Shown here piece by piece: positions 1-5,958 of a stretch of 9,017 nucleotides of DNA (within the stretch, counting starts at the first letter, position 1; the number at the start of each line of letters is the position of its first letter). The translations under genes were made by a program, and so were the position numbers. The notes beneath the pieces were generated by a model. It saw only the letters and a program-made list of their open reading frames with translations. It did not search any database and was not told the DNA's origin. Origin of the DNA: an uncultured Eubacteriales bacterium (GTDB taxonomy: Bacteria; Bacillota; Clostridia; Christensenellales; Christensenellaceae); contig CACZNR010000006.1 in the NCBI GenBank assembly GCA_902782475.1, positions 1 to 9,017 on the forward strand, in the 5' to 3' direction.

Positions 1-690
1 ATATGTTACCAGTTCCCTGATGCTCATGGTACCATGGGATGCTCCATTGACAGGTCCTGTAAAACCATCATCTTCTGCCAGGAATGCAATGAATTCCCCG
101 GCTTCATCAGAACGGATATAGCCTATCTGTTCATCCATGTTGTCTATGTACATCGGGATCTCTTCTTTTATATGTTTAACATAGAATTCGGTCCTCTTTG
201 AATAATCATCTTCACCTATGACAAATGGATACCTGACAAATACCTTGTCTATGCCAGGATAATTCTTGGCAAGTACTATCTCTGCCTGTCTCTTGGTCTC
301 ACCGTAATCATAGTCCCCTCTGGAGCACCATTTCAGTTCCCCTTCTTCAGGTCTGAAATCGCCTTCCCTTGTATCCATTGTCTTTACAGGATATACGGAT
401 GTGGTGGACATGTGAACATATCTCCTGCAGGAAACATTATCAAGCACAGGAGGAATGTCATTTGATCCGTAGGCGACCTTATCGACTATGACATCGAAAT
501 ACTGACCGCCTATGGCCTTCCTGACGCTATCGGGATCGGTCCTGTCAAGTCTTACCCTTTTTACTGTATCCCCGAAATCATCAGAGGCATTTCCCCTTGA
601 GGCTATGGTCACATCATGGCCGTCCCTTACAAGTTTTTCCACAGTATATCTGCCAAAATATCTGGTTCCTCCAATTACAAGTATTTTCAT
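1..690 (-). CDS. NAD-dependent epimerase/dehydratase family protein (C-terminus cut by window edge)
   Basis: The reading frame is open from an ATG at 690 to the left edge, giving 230 residues without a stop; family members usually have about 290-320, so roughly the last quarter is missing. The N-terminus MKILVIGGTRYFG is the Rossmann dinucleotide-binding loop (GGTRYFG, residues 7-13). YGETK at 129-133 supplies the YxxxK catalytic pair of extended short-chain dehydrogenases, preceded by the core strand HMSTTSVYP (93-101). FVRYPFVIGEDD (141-152) is the usual strand after the active-site helix. A strong AGGAGG lies 4 bases before the ATG and fixes the start. The protein is presumably a soluble NAD(P)-dependent sugar-nucleotide or related epimerase/reductase, but the substrate cannot be read from the sequence. 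It is transcribed away from the tRNA gene. I found no convincing promoter in the 50 bases between them. Confidence 0.88.
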   Translation of the reverse strand, partial: MKILVIGGTRYFGRYTVEKLVRDGHDVTIASRGNASDDFGDTVKRVRLDRTDPDSVRKAIGGQYFDVIVDKVAYGSNDIPPVLDNVSCRRYVHMSTTSVYPVKTMDTREGDFRPEEGELKWCSRGDYDYGETKRQAEIVLAKNYPGIDKVFVRYPFVIGEDDYSKRTEFYVKHIKEEIPMYIDNMDEQIGYIRSDEAGEFIAFLAEDDGFTGPVNGASHGTMSIRELVTY

Positions 691-699
691 ATGTCCTCC

Positions 700-728
700 T
701 TGTTTTAGATATAAAATTTTGTTAGAAT
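700..728 (+). promoter_or_regulatory. Possible promoter of tRNA-Ser
   Basis: A -10-like TAGAAT lies at 723-728 and a weak -35-like TTGTTT at 700-705, separated by 17 bases. Transcription would begin near 735, about 6 bases before the mature tRNA. The -35 matches the consensus at only three positions, so this rests mainly on the -10 and the position. Confidence 0.4.
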
Positions 729-740
729 CAAGTCCTGGAT

Positions 741-830
741 GGAGAGTTACCGAAGCGGTCATAACGGAACTGATTCGAAATCAGTCTGGGATAACATCCC
801 ACGTGGGTTCGAATCCCACACTCTCCGCCA
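741..830 (+). tRNA. tRNA-Ser (anticodon CGA)
   Basis: A complete class II tRNA folds by eye. The acceptor stem is GGAGAGT (741-747) with ACTCTCC (820-826), followed by discriminator G and an encoded CCA (828-830). The D-arm has CCG pairing with CGG and a GG in the loop. The anticodon stem is ACTGA/TCAGT (769-773/781-785) around loop TTCGAAA, giving anticodon CGA at 776-778, which reads the serine codon UCG. The long variable arm TGGGA/TCCCA (787-791/797-801) is typical of serine tRNAs. The T-arm is GTGGG-TTCGAAT-CCCAC (803-819). No tRNA neighbours or integrase gene are present, so there is no sign that it serves as an attachment site. Confidence 0.97.
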
Positions 831-855
831 GTATCATTAAAGATATGATATTACA

Positions 856-887
856 AAAAACATGTAACTCAGGAGTTACATGTTTTT
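856..887. terminator. Bidirectional intrinsic terminator between tRNA-Ser and the pit-DUF47 operon
   Basis: A perfect 15-bp inverted repeat spans 856-870 and 873-887, with AG at the centre. It starts with a run of A and ends with a run of T, so each strand gives a hairpin followed by a U-tract: T5 at 883-887 on plus, T6 from the A-run 855-860 on minus. It would end both the tRNA transcript and the convergent pit-DUF47 transcript. The stop codon of the DUF47 gene (876-878) lies inside the stem. Confidence 0.85.
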
Positions 888-1493
888 CATTACCACCGTC
901 TGTATGACATCTGCAACATCCTCACAGGTGTCGAAACAGTTTTCTATGTACTGATAGATATCCTTCCATACCAGGATGGTCTCAGTATCTCTTGACATAT
1001 AAAGCTTTCTCAAGCTTTGAGTATGATATCTGTCCCCATGTTCCTCGTAATCATTTACAAGGATTATGAGTTCTGAGAGTTTCGATGATTTCTTGAAATC
1101 CTTGAACTCCCTTACCAAATCCTTAAGTGTCGATATACAGTTGTAAAGGACTCCTATTATCGGGATTATATCATCCCTTATCACATCCACATCGGCAATG
1201 TACATGGATTTGAGAATCTCTTCCACACAGTCCGTGATATCATCTATGAGATTGCTGAGAGACACAAGGTCTTCTCTCTCAATGGGAGTGATGAAATCCT
1301 TTATGACTGCCTCTGTGAGTCTGTGCTTATTCTGGTCACCCTTTGTCTCTATGGCATGCATCCTGATGAGCTTTTCTTCCAGTGTCGTCTTGTCAAACTC
1401 TTTCAGGTCTTCAAGAAGTGCCCCTGCAGATTCCTCTGCGATCTCCATACATGTAAGGAGATTGTCAAAATAGAACTGATCCCTCTTATTCAT
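876..1493 (-). CDS. DUF47 / PhoU-like Pit accessory protein
   Basis: This is a 205-residue all-helical protein, the usual length for the DUF47 family, which is distantly related to PhoU and normally encoded beside Pit phosphate transporters. It carries the PhoU-type acidic metal-binding motifs: ETKGDQNKH (49-57), DDITDCVEE (84-92), EEHGDRYH (150-157) and ENCFDTCEDVAD (184-195). TPIEREDL (69-76) is also characteristic. No signal peptide or membrane segment is visible, so it should be a cytoplasmic partner that controls or stabilises the transporter; the exact mechanism is not settled for the family. It starts 13 bases after the pit stop codon, with GGAG positioned for ATG 1493, and shares the pit transcript and therefore its leader control. 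Its stop codon sits inside the terminator hairpin. Confidence 0.9.
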   Translation of the reverse strand: MNKRDQFYFDNLLTCMEIAEESAGALLEDLKEFDKTTLEEKLIRMHAIETKGDQNKHRLTEAVIKDFITPIEREDLVSLSNLIDDITDCVEEILKSMYIADVDVIRDDIIPIIGVLYNCISTLKDLVREFKDFKKSSKLSELIILVNDYEEHGDRYHTQSLRKLYMSRDTETILVWKDIYQYIENCFDTCEDVADVIQTVVMKNM

Positions 1494-1506
1494 ATATATA
1501 CTCCGT

Positions 1507-2565
1507 TTACAGTATCCACAAAAGAAGCTTTGCCATCAGGAAACCTATGATGCCGCATCCCGGGAATGTGAATATCCAGGTCATTACCATGTCCTTGACC
1601 ACGCTGAGCTTTACTGCTGAAAGCCTTCTTTCTGCACCGGCACCCATTATGGCTGCAGTTTTCATATGTGTGGTACTTACAGGTATTCCGAAAAGTGTTG
1701 AAAGGAGCAGGCAGAGAGCTGCAGCAATATCAGAAGAGAATCCCTGATATTTCTTAAGCTTTACCATGTCCATTCCCACAGCCTTTATGATCTTCTTTCC
1801 ACCTACAGCCGTTCCGATCCCCATTACAAGTGAGCAAAGGAGCATCATCCAGACAGGAATGGTAACACCTCCCTGATAGTCCTCTCCCCGTGAAAGGAAC
1901 CAGCCAAGCATAAGGACTCCTATGAACTTCTGTCCGTCCTGAGCTCCATGCATGAACGCCATGGATGCACCACCAAATATCTGAGCTTTTCCGAAGAACT
2001 GATTTGCTGCTCGTACAGACGTCCTTCTGAAAATTATCGTAACAAGTCTGCAGATGAGAAAACCTGCTGCAAATCCCAGAACTGTTGAAAGTACAAGTCC
2101 GTACAGGACCTTGAGCCACTCCTGTCCGTTGACTCCTGAGAACCCTCCGTTAAGAGCTATGGCTGCACCCGAAAGACCCGCAATGAGAGCATGGCTCTCA
2201 CTGGTCGGTATCCCGAAGAACCAGGCTCCGACTGCCCATATGACTATCGCAGCCATTGCTGCACACAATGCTATCAAAGCCTGTTTCGAGTCATCTCCAA
2301 AATTTACGATGTTCTTTATGGTGAATGCAACGCTTGAATTCAGTGATGTCATTACGAGAACTCCTAGGAAGTTGCATATGGCTCCCATTATGATAGCCTT
2401 ATTAACTGTGATGCTTCTTGTTGAAATGCTCGTGGCGATGGCATTAGGAGCATCCGTCCACCCGTTTACGAAAATGACCCCAAGAGTCAGTCCGAAGGAA
2501 ATAAGGAGCAATGGATTGCCTAGTATCTCCTGTATGATCTGTCCCAAACTTAATTCGTCTATCAA
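1507..2565 (-). CDS. pit: Inorganic phosphate transporter, PiT family
   Basis: This 352-residue, very hydrophobic protein moves inorganic phosphate, usually as a neutral metal-phosphate complex, across the membrane with protons or sodium. Both halves of the internally duplicated PiT fold are visible. The first holds NGWTDAPNAIATSISTR (34-50) and GIPTSESHALIAGLSGAA (118-135); the second holds AFMHGAQDGQKFIG (203-216) and GIPVSTTHMKTAAIMGAG (293-310). About ten membrane segments are apparent. The GxND signature of classical members reads GWTD and GAQD here, which I believe is normal for the subfamily paired with DUF47. The start is a TTG at 2565: AAGGAG lies 8 bases upstream and an in-frame TAA (2578-2580) excludes any earlier start. 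The gene is first in the pit-DUF47 operon and follows a leader with a probable manganese riboswitch. Confidence 0.92.
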   Translation of the reverse strand: MIDELSLGQIIQEILGNPLLLISFGLTLGVIFVNGWTDAPNAIATSISTRSITVNKAIIMGAICNFLGVLVMTSLNSSVAFTIKNIVNFGDDSKQALIALCAAMAAIVIWAVGAWFFGIPTSESHALIAGLSGAAIALNGGFSGVNGQEWLKVLYGLVLSTVLGFAAGFLICRLVTIIFRRTSVRAANQFFGKAQIFGGASMAFMHGAQDGQKFIGVLMLGWFLSRGEDYQGGVTIPVWMMLLCSLVMGIGTAVGGKKIIKAVGMDMVKLKKYQGFSSDIAAALCLLLSTLFGIPVSTTHMKTAAIMGAGAERRLSAVKLSVVKDMVMTWIFTFPGCGIIGFLMAKLLLWIL

Positions 2566-2573
2566 GATATTAT

Positions 2574-2579
2574 CTCCTT
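2574..2579 (-). promoter_or_regulatory. Ribosome binding site that fixes the TTG start of pit
   Basis: AAGGAG (minus strand, 2579 to 2574) lies 8 bases before TTG at 2565. The in-frame stop TAA overlaps it, so no upstream ATG can be used. Confidence 0.8.
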
Positions 2580-2609
2580 AAAAAATATATTCGCAGTTAT
2601 ACAAAAGTG

Positions 2610-2657
2610 AAAAAAAGAGACTTTTTCACACCTGGAAACGGTCTAGCAAAAGTCTCT
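2610..2657 (-). terminator. Riboswitch-controlled intrinsic terminator in the pit leader
   Basis: On the minus strand AGAGACTTTT (2657-2648) pairs with AAAAGTCTCT (2625-2616), followed by seven T (2616-2610), just upstream of the pit ribosome binding site. The 5' arm of the hairpin and its loop contain the 3' part of the aptamer, including the closing strand CCGTTT. Terminator and folded aptamer therefore cannot form together, so ligand binding should prevent termination (an ON switch). Confidence 0.8.
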
Positions 2658-2742
2658 GTCGTTACAATATGATCCGGGGAATCCTTCCCTTATCGGCAAA
2701 ACTATATCACATATCAGAAGACATGCAGGCTACTCCCCGTTT
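2636..2742 (-). ncRNA. Probable yybP-ykoY manganese riboswitch aptamer upstream of pit
   Basis: Read on the minus strand, the leader begins AAACGGGGAGTAGC (2742-2729) and ends with CGACAGAGA (2661-2653) and GCTAGACCGTTT (2647-2636). These match the conserved 5' block GGGGAGUAGC and 3' block GCaAGACC of the yybP-ykoY family. P1 closes by AAACGG (2742-2737) with CCGTTT (2641-2636). An internal hairpin GGGAA-GGA-TTCCC followed by CCGG lies in the middle, in the place of the L3-bearing arm. Known members bind Mn2+ and induce manganese exporters and related membrane proteins. The central arm fits the consensus less clearly than the two ends; a covariance-model scan was not possible here. A strong promoter lies just upstream and a mutually exclusive terminator just downstream. 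Confidence 0.75.
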
Positions 2743-2753
2743 ACTTCATACAC

Positions 2754-2783
2754 AATATAAACTGAGGGGGCTCTCATTGTCAA
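2754..2783 (-). promoter_or_regulatory. Sigma-A promoter of the pit-DUF47 operon
   Basis: On the minus strand a perfect -35 TTGACA lies at 2783-2778. A -10 follows as TTATAT at 2760-2755 (17-base spacer) or TATATT at 2759-2754 (18-base spacer). Initiation would fall near 2747, a few bases before the riboswitch aptamer, giving a leader of about 180 bases before the TTG start. Confidence 0.75.
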
Positions 2784-2790
2784 TATCATT

Positions 2791-2827
2791 ATAAACATCT
2801 GTTATGTATATAATAAGATATGTTTAT
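2791..2827 (-). repeat. AT-rich inverted repeat after the lipase gene
   Basis: ATAAACAT (2791-2798) and ATGTTTAT (2820-2827) are inverted copies around a 21-base spacer that itself contains TTAT/ATAA. It lies directly after the stop codon of the lipase gene and may help end the four-gene transcript. It is AT-only and has no clear U-tract, so it is a weak terminator at best. Confidence 0.3.
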
Positions 2828-2828
2828 A

Positions 2829-3752
2829 TTATTCCTCCTCAAGCCATTCAAGGATATCGTTCTGAACATCCATGTAATCAGTCTCATTCAGGACTTCATG
2901 ACGGTCATCTTCGTAAAGCTTGATGAACATGTCCTCTATCCCTCTCTTCTGATATACTTCCCATAGTTTTCTCGGGCCTTCACCGAAGTTCCCCACCGGA
3001 TCCTTCTCCCCTGAGATTATGAAGATCTTGAGATCCTTCGGTATCCTGTCTATATTGCTCTTCTTATGTGCCTCTTTTATAGCCCGGAACAGTGTCTTGA
3101 AGCCATTGAGAGTGAATACGAAGTTATTGAGAGGATTCTCATTGTACCTGTCAACTATCTCCTCATCCTTGGTGAGCCAGTCATTTCTAGTCCTTGCAGG
3201 CTCGAAAGCCTTGTTATTGGAACCAAGGGCTAAATTGTTGACGAATCTGCTCCTGTATCTGTCACCACGGAAAAGAGAGATGATGCCGGTGATGAGAAGC
3301 CCTGCATTGACCACTGCTCCGCTCTGGTAACCCGTACCTGATATGATGGCTCCTGCAAGTCCTTTCCCATGCCTTGTTATATATTCCTCAGTCAGGAAAG
3401 AGCCCATGCTGTGTCCGAGGATGTAATGAGGCTTTCCTTTGTAATTATCCTCTACGTACTGTCTCACCTTATGGATATCCTCCATCAGGAGCTCATTTCC
3501 GTCGGGCTTTCCGAAATAGCCATAAGAATCCTTATCCTTTACAGATCCCCCATGTCCAAGAAGGTCTATTCCTATCACAGCATATCCGTTGTCACTTAAG
3601 AATCTTCCGAACCTGTCATATCTGTCTATGAATTCCACCATGCCGTGAACTATCTGAACTGTCCCCTTTATTTCACCCTCAGGTATCCATTCCACCATGT
3701 GGAGCTCAGTCAATGTATCGCTGGATAACAGCTTACTATCTTTTTTCATCAT
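2829..3752 (-). CDS. Alpha/beta hydrolase, monoacylglycerol lipase / lysophospholipase-like
   Basis: This 307-residue protein belongs to the serine hydrolase family of monoacylglycerol lipases and PldB-type lysophospholipases. HGMVEF (36-41) is the HGxxE oxyanion-hole motif of that group, and GIDLLGHGGS (61-70) the following conserved strand. GHSMG (113-117) carries the nucleophile Ser115. Asp251 in SGEKDPVG and His285 in DDRHEV complete the triad. There is no signal peptide, so it should act in the cytoplasm or at the inner membrane face, freeing fatty acid and glycerol (or a glycerophosphodiester) from acylglycerols. Its first ATG shares one base with the glpK stop (TGATG), and a second ATG follows directly, so it is probably translationally coupled to glpK. 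The pairing with glycerol kinase favours a monoacylglycerol substrate; a general esterase cannot be excluded. Confidence 0.85.
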   Translation of the reverse strand: MMKKDSKLLSSDTLTELHMVEWIPEGEIKGTVQIVHGMVEFIDRYDRFGRFLSDNGYAVIGIDLLGHGGSVKDKDSYGYFGKPDGNELLMEDIHKVRQYVEDNYKGKPHYILGHSMGSFLTEEYITRHGKGLAGAIISGTGYQSGAVVNAGLLITGIISLFRGDRYRSRFVNNLALGSNNKAFEPARTRNDWLTKDEEIVDRYNENPLNNFVFTLNGFKTLFRAIKEAHKKSNIDRIPKDLKIFIISGEKDPVGNFGEGPRKLWEVYQKRGIEDMFIKLYEDDRHEVLNETDYMDVQNDILEWLEEE

Positions 3753-5245
3753 CAGTCTGCCCAGTCCTTTGCTTTTTCTACAGCCTTATGCCAACCTTTC
3801 AGCATCCTGTCTCTTCTGTCCTCATCCATGTCAGGAGCAAAGACCCTGTCGGTAGCCCAGTTCTGTCTTAATTCTTCCATATCCTTCCAGAAGCCCACAG
3901 CAAGTCCTGAGAGATACGCAGCTCCAAGAGCTGTTGTCTCTATGCACTTTGGCCTGATGACTTTCCTTCCCAGTATGTCCGCCTGTATCTTCAGAAGAAG
4001 GTCATTGGCACTTGCTCCGCCATCGACTCTCAGATCACCTATGTCTTCTCCCATCTCAGCCTCCATGGTCTTTACGACATCATAGGACTGATAAGCCAGA
4101 GACTCAAGTGCTGCTCTTACGACATGGCTCCTGCTGACTCCCCTTGTGAGGCCCACAATGGTACCTCTTGCAGATGAGTCCCAGTAAGGTGCACCAAGTC
4201 CTGTAAAGGCGGGCACGAAATAACAGCCGTTGCTGTCTTCCACTGAAGCAGCTATCTCTTCGGATTCAGCAGCTGAAGATATAAGGCCCATCTCATCACG
4301 GAGCCACTGTATCGTCGCACCAGAAGTAAATACAGAACCCTCAAGAGCATAGCTTACCTTTCCGTCTATGCCCCATGCGATGGTACTAAGAAGTCCCTGT
4401 TTTGAATCGATTATGGTATCGCCTGTATTCATAAGAAGGAACCCGCCTGTTCCGTAGGTATTCTTTATGTCACCTTTGCTGAAGCATGCCTGTCCGAAAA
4501 GAGCTGACTGCTGATCGCCTGCGATACCTGATAAAGGTATCTTCTTTCCAAAGAATGATTCATCGGTACAGTCATATATTTTGCTTGAATCCATGACCTG
4601 TGGAAGCATGGATGCAGGGATCCCGAAGAAATCCAGCAGTTCCCTGTCCCATCTCAGTTCATGGATGTTAAAAAGAAGTGTCCTTGAGGCATTTGAATAA
4701 TCTGTTATGTGTGAATTTCCCTTCGTCAGTTTCCATACCAGCCAGCTGTCCACTGTTCCGAAAAGGAGTTCTCCCTTTTCTGCTCTTTCCCTCGCTCCGG
4801 GAACATTATCAAGTATCCATTTAAGCTTTGTTGCTGAAAAATATGCATCGATCAGAAGGCCTGTCTTCTTCTTGAAAAAGTCTGTCCTTCCCTCGGCTAT
4901 AAGTTCATCACAGTACTTTGAGGTCCTCCTGCACTGCCATACTATAGCATTGTATACAGGCTCACCTGTAGTCCTGTCCCATACAATGGTCGTCTCTCTC
5001 TGATTCGTGATCCCTATGGAAGCTATCTCATCTGCCGAGATATTTGCCATCTGCATCGCTTCAACTGCTACAGCCAGCTGTGTTGCCCAGATCTGATTTG
5101 CATCCTGTTCCACCCATCCGGGTTCAGGATAGATCATGTTGAGTTCCCTCTGAGCTACACTTATGATGTTTCCCTTCCTGTCAAAGATGATGCACCTGTT
5201 GCTGGTGGTGCCCGAATCAAAGGCCATTACATATTTAGGCATCAT
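3752..5245 (-). CDS. glpK: Glycerol kinase
   Basis: GlpK phosphorylates glycerol with ATP to sn-glycerol-3-phosphate in the cytoplasm. The 497-residue length is typical. [10 protein letters not shown] (9-18) is the first phosphate-binding loop, in the clostridial form. [13 protein letters not shown] (135-147) matches the FGGY kinase signature. Asp244 in [11 protein letters not shown] is the expected catalytic base. TGLGAPYWD (348-356), GLTRG (365-369) and DGGASAND (408-415) complete the family blocks. Two ATGs are adjacent: AAGGAGG lies only 3 bases before the first (5245) but 6 before the second (5242), so MPKYVMAFD from 5242 is the likelier N-terminus. The histidine phosphorylated by HPr in enterococcal and bacillary enzymes is a Ser (ESFFG, about residue 230), so that control is probably absent. 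No glpF or glpD lies in the window; neighbours are a lipase downstream and PAQR and DegV genes upstream. Confidence 0.97.
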   Translation of the reverse strand: MMPKYVMAFDSGTTSNRCIIFDRKGNIISVAQRELNMIYPEPGWVEQDANQIWATQLAVAVEAMQMANISADEIASIGITNQRETTIVWDRTTGEPVYNAIVWQCRRTSKYCDELIAEGRTDFFKKKTGLLIDAYFSATKLKWILDNVPGARERAEKGELLFGTVDSWLVWKLTKGNSHITDYSNASRTLLFNIHELRWDRELLDFFGIPASMLPQVMDSSKIYDCTDESFFGKKIPLSGIAGDQQSALFGQACFSKGDIKNTYGTGGFLLMNTGDTIIDSKQGLLSTIAWGIDGKVSYALEGSVFTSGATIQWLRDEMGLISSAAESEEIAASVEDSNGCYFVPAFTGLGAPYWDSSARGTIVGLTRGVSRSHVVRAALESLAYQSYDVVKTMEAEMGEDIGDLRVDGGASANDLLLKIQADILGRKVIRPKCIETTALGAAYLSGLAVGFWKDMEELRQNWATDRVFAPDMDEDRRDRMLKGWHKAVEKAKDWAD

Positions 5246-5248
5246 GGT

Positions 5249-5255
5249 CCTCCTT
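5249..5255 (-). promoter_or_regulatory. Ribosome binding site deciding between tandem glpK ATGs
   Basis: AAGGAGG (minus, 5255-5249) is 3 bases from the first ATG and 6 from the second. Normal spacing favours the second ATG (5242). Confidence 0.65.
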
Positions 5256-5260
5256 CTAAC

Positions 5261-5277
5261 AAATAGATATCCTATTT
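5261..5277 (-). repeat. Small inverted repeat in the hlyIII-glpK gap
   Basis: AAATAG/CTATTT arms (5261-5266 and 5272-5277) surround five bases, within the 35-base gap between the two genes. It could be an RNA stem or processing site ahead of the glpK ribosome binding site. It is AT-rich and may be chance. Confidence 0.3.
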
Positions 5278-5280
5278 ATA

Positions 5281-5958
5281 TTATAGAACATATTTTATGA
5301 TGCAGATAAACTGTGCCACGCTTCCGAGTACAGTGAAGATATGAAACACTGAGTGCATGTATGGTATCTTCCTTCCAAGCCCGTAGAGTATTGAACCAAG
5401 AGTATAGAATATACCACCCAGCACCAGCCATATGATGCCGTTTCTTTCCATGCTCTCCATCAGTGTTGAAAAGGCAAAGATTATGCACCATCCCATGACA
5501 AGGTAACATATCATAGATATTACTCTGAATTTCCTGAGATCTATGGCATTTAATACTATCCCAAGTGCTGCCACGCCCCAGACGAACCCGAAGATCACCC
5601 AGCACCACACAGGTGAAACCTTCCTTATGGAACAGAATAATATGGGTGTATATGTACCTGCTATGAGGCCGTATATCGTACAGTGGTCCATGACCTGCAT
5701 TATCTTCTTTGCCCTGGACGGACGAAGTCCGTGATACACACTTGACATGGTATAGAGAACTATAAGTGAGATCCCGTAAATGGAGCTTCCGATTATGCCC
5801 CAGACATTGTGATTGACCGCAGAAACAAGAATGCAGCTTACAAGGGCAAGGACTCCAAAGCCTGCTCCCACGATATGGGAGACCATATTGAATATCTCTT
5901 CCCCGACGGAATATCTGGGAAGGACTCTGTCATTTATCCTTGTTCTTTGCATGATCAT
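5281..5958 (-). CDS. Hemolysin III / PAQR family membrane protein (YqfA-like)
   Basis: This 225-residue protein has seven predicted membrane segments, the size and shape of bacterial hemolysin III proteins, which share the fold of adiponectin receptors (PAQR). The hallmarks are present: GEEIFNMVSHIVGAGFG (19-35), SxxxH at S72-H76, MDHCTIYGLIAGTYTP (90-105) with Asp91, and HSVFH (202-206). His76, His202 and His206 are the expected zinc ligands, as in relatives that hydrolyse acyl-amide bonds; activity of bacterial members is not well defined, and the hemolysin name is historical. The first ATG overlaps the degV stop as ATGA, but GGGAG lies only 2 bases before it and 8 before a second in-frame ATG at 5952, so translation may start at 5952 (223 residues). 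It sits third from the end of the lipid-gene cluster. Confidence 0.9.
   Translation of the reverse strand: MIMQRTRINDRVLPRYSVGEEIFNMVSHIVGAGFGVLALVSCILVSAVNHNVWGIIGSSIYGISLIVLYTMSSVYHGLRPSRAKKIMQVMDHCTIYGLIAGTYTPILFCSIRKVSPVWCWVIFGFVWGVAALGIVLNAIDLRKFRVISMICYLVMGWCIIFAFSTLMESMERNGIIWLVLGGIFYTLGSILYGLGRKIPYMHSVFHIFTVLGSVAQFICIIKYVL

Noticed and set aside
688..735. Minus-strand promoter for the epimerase gene
   Set aside because: TTGATT with TAAAAC at 18 bases is the best pair, but the -10 is poor, so it was not listed.
741..830. tRNA-Ser as an integration (att) site
   Set aside because: There is no integrase, no direct repeat of the tRNA 3' end and no phage or island gene in the window.
1754..2119. 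A 121-codon minus-strand frame inside pit
   Set aside because: It is out of frame with pit, fully contained in it, and its translation has no family resemblance.
2054..2581. A 175-codon plus-strand reading frame opposite pit, and other long antisense frames (for example 8334-8792, 512-907)
   Set aside because: They lie opposite genes with clear family motifs, have no ribosome binding site and translate to low-complexity sequence with no recognisable domain.
5246..5300. TATAAT-like sequence near the end of hemolysin III as a separate glpK promoter
   Set aside because: The hexamer overlaps the hemolysin III stop in an AT-rich stretch and has no acceptable -35 at 16-18 bases; co-transcription with the upstream genes is simpler.
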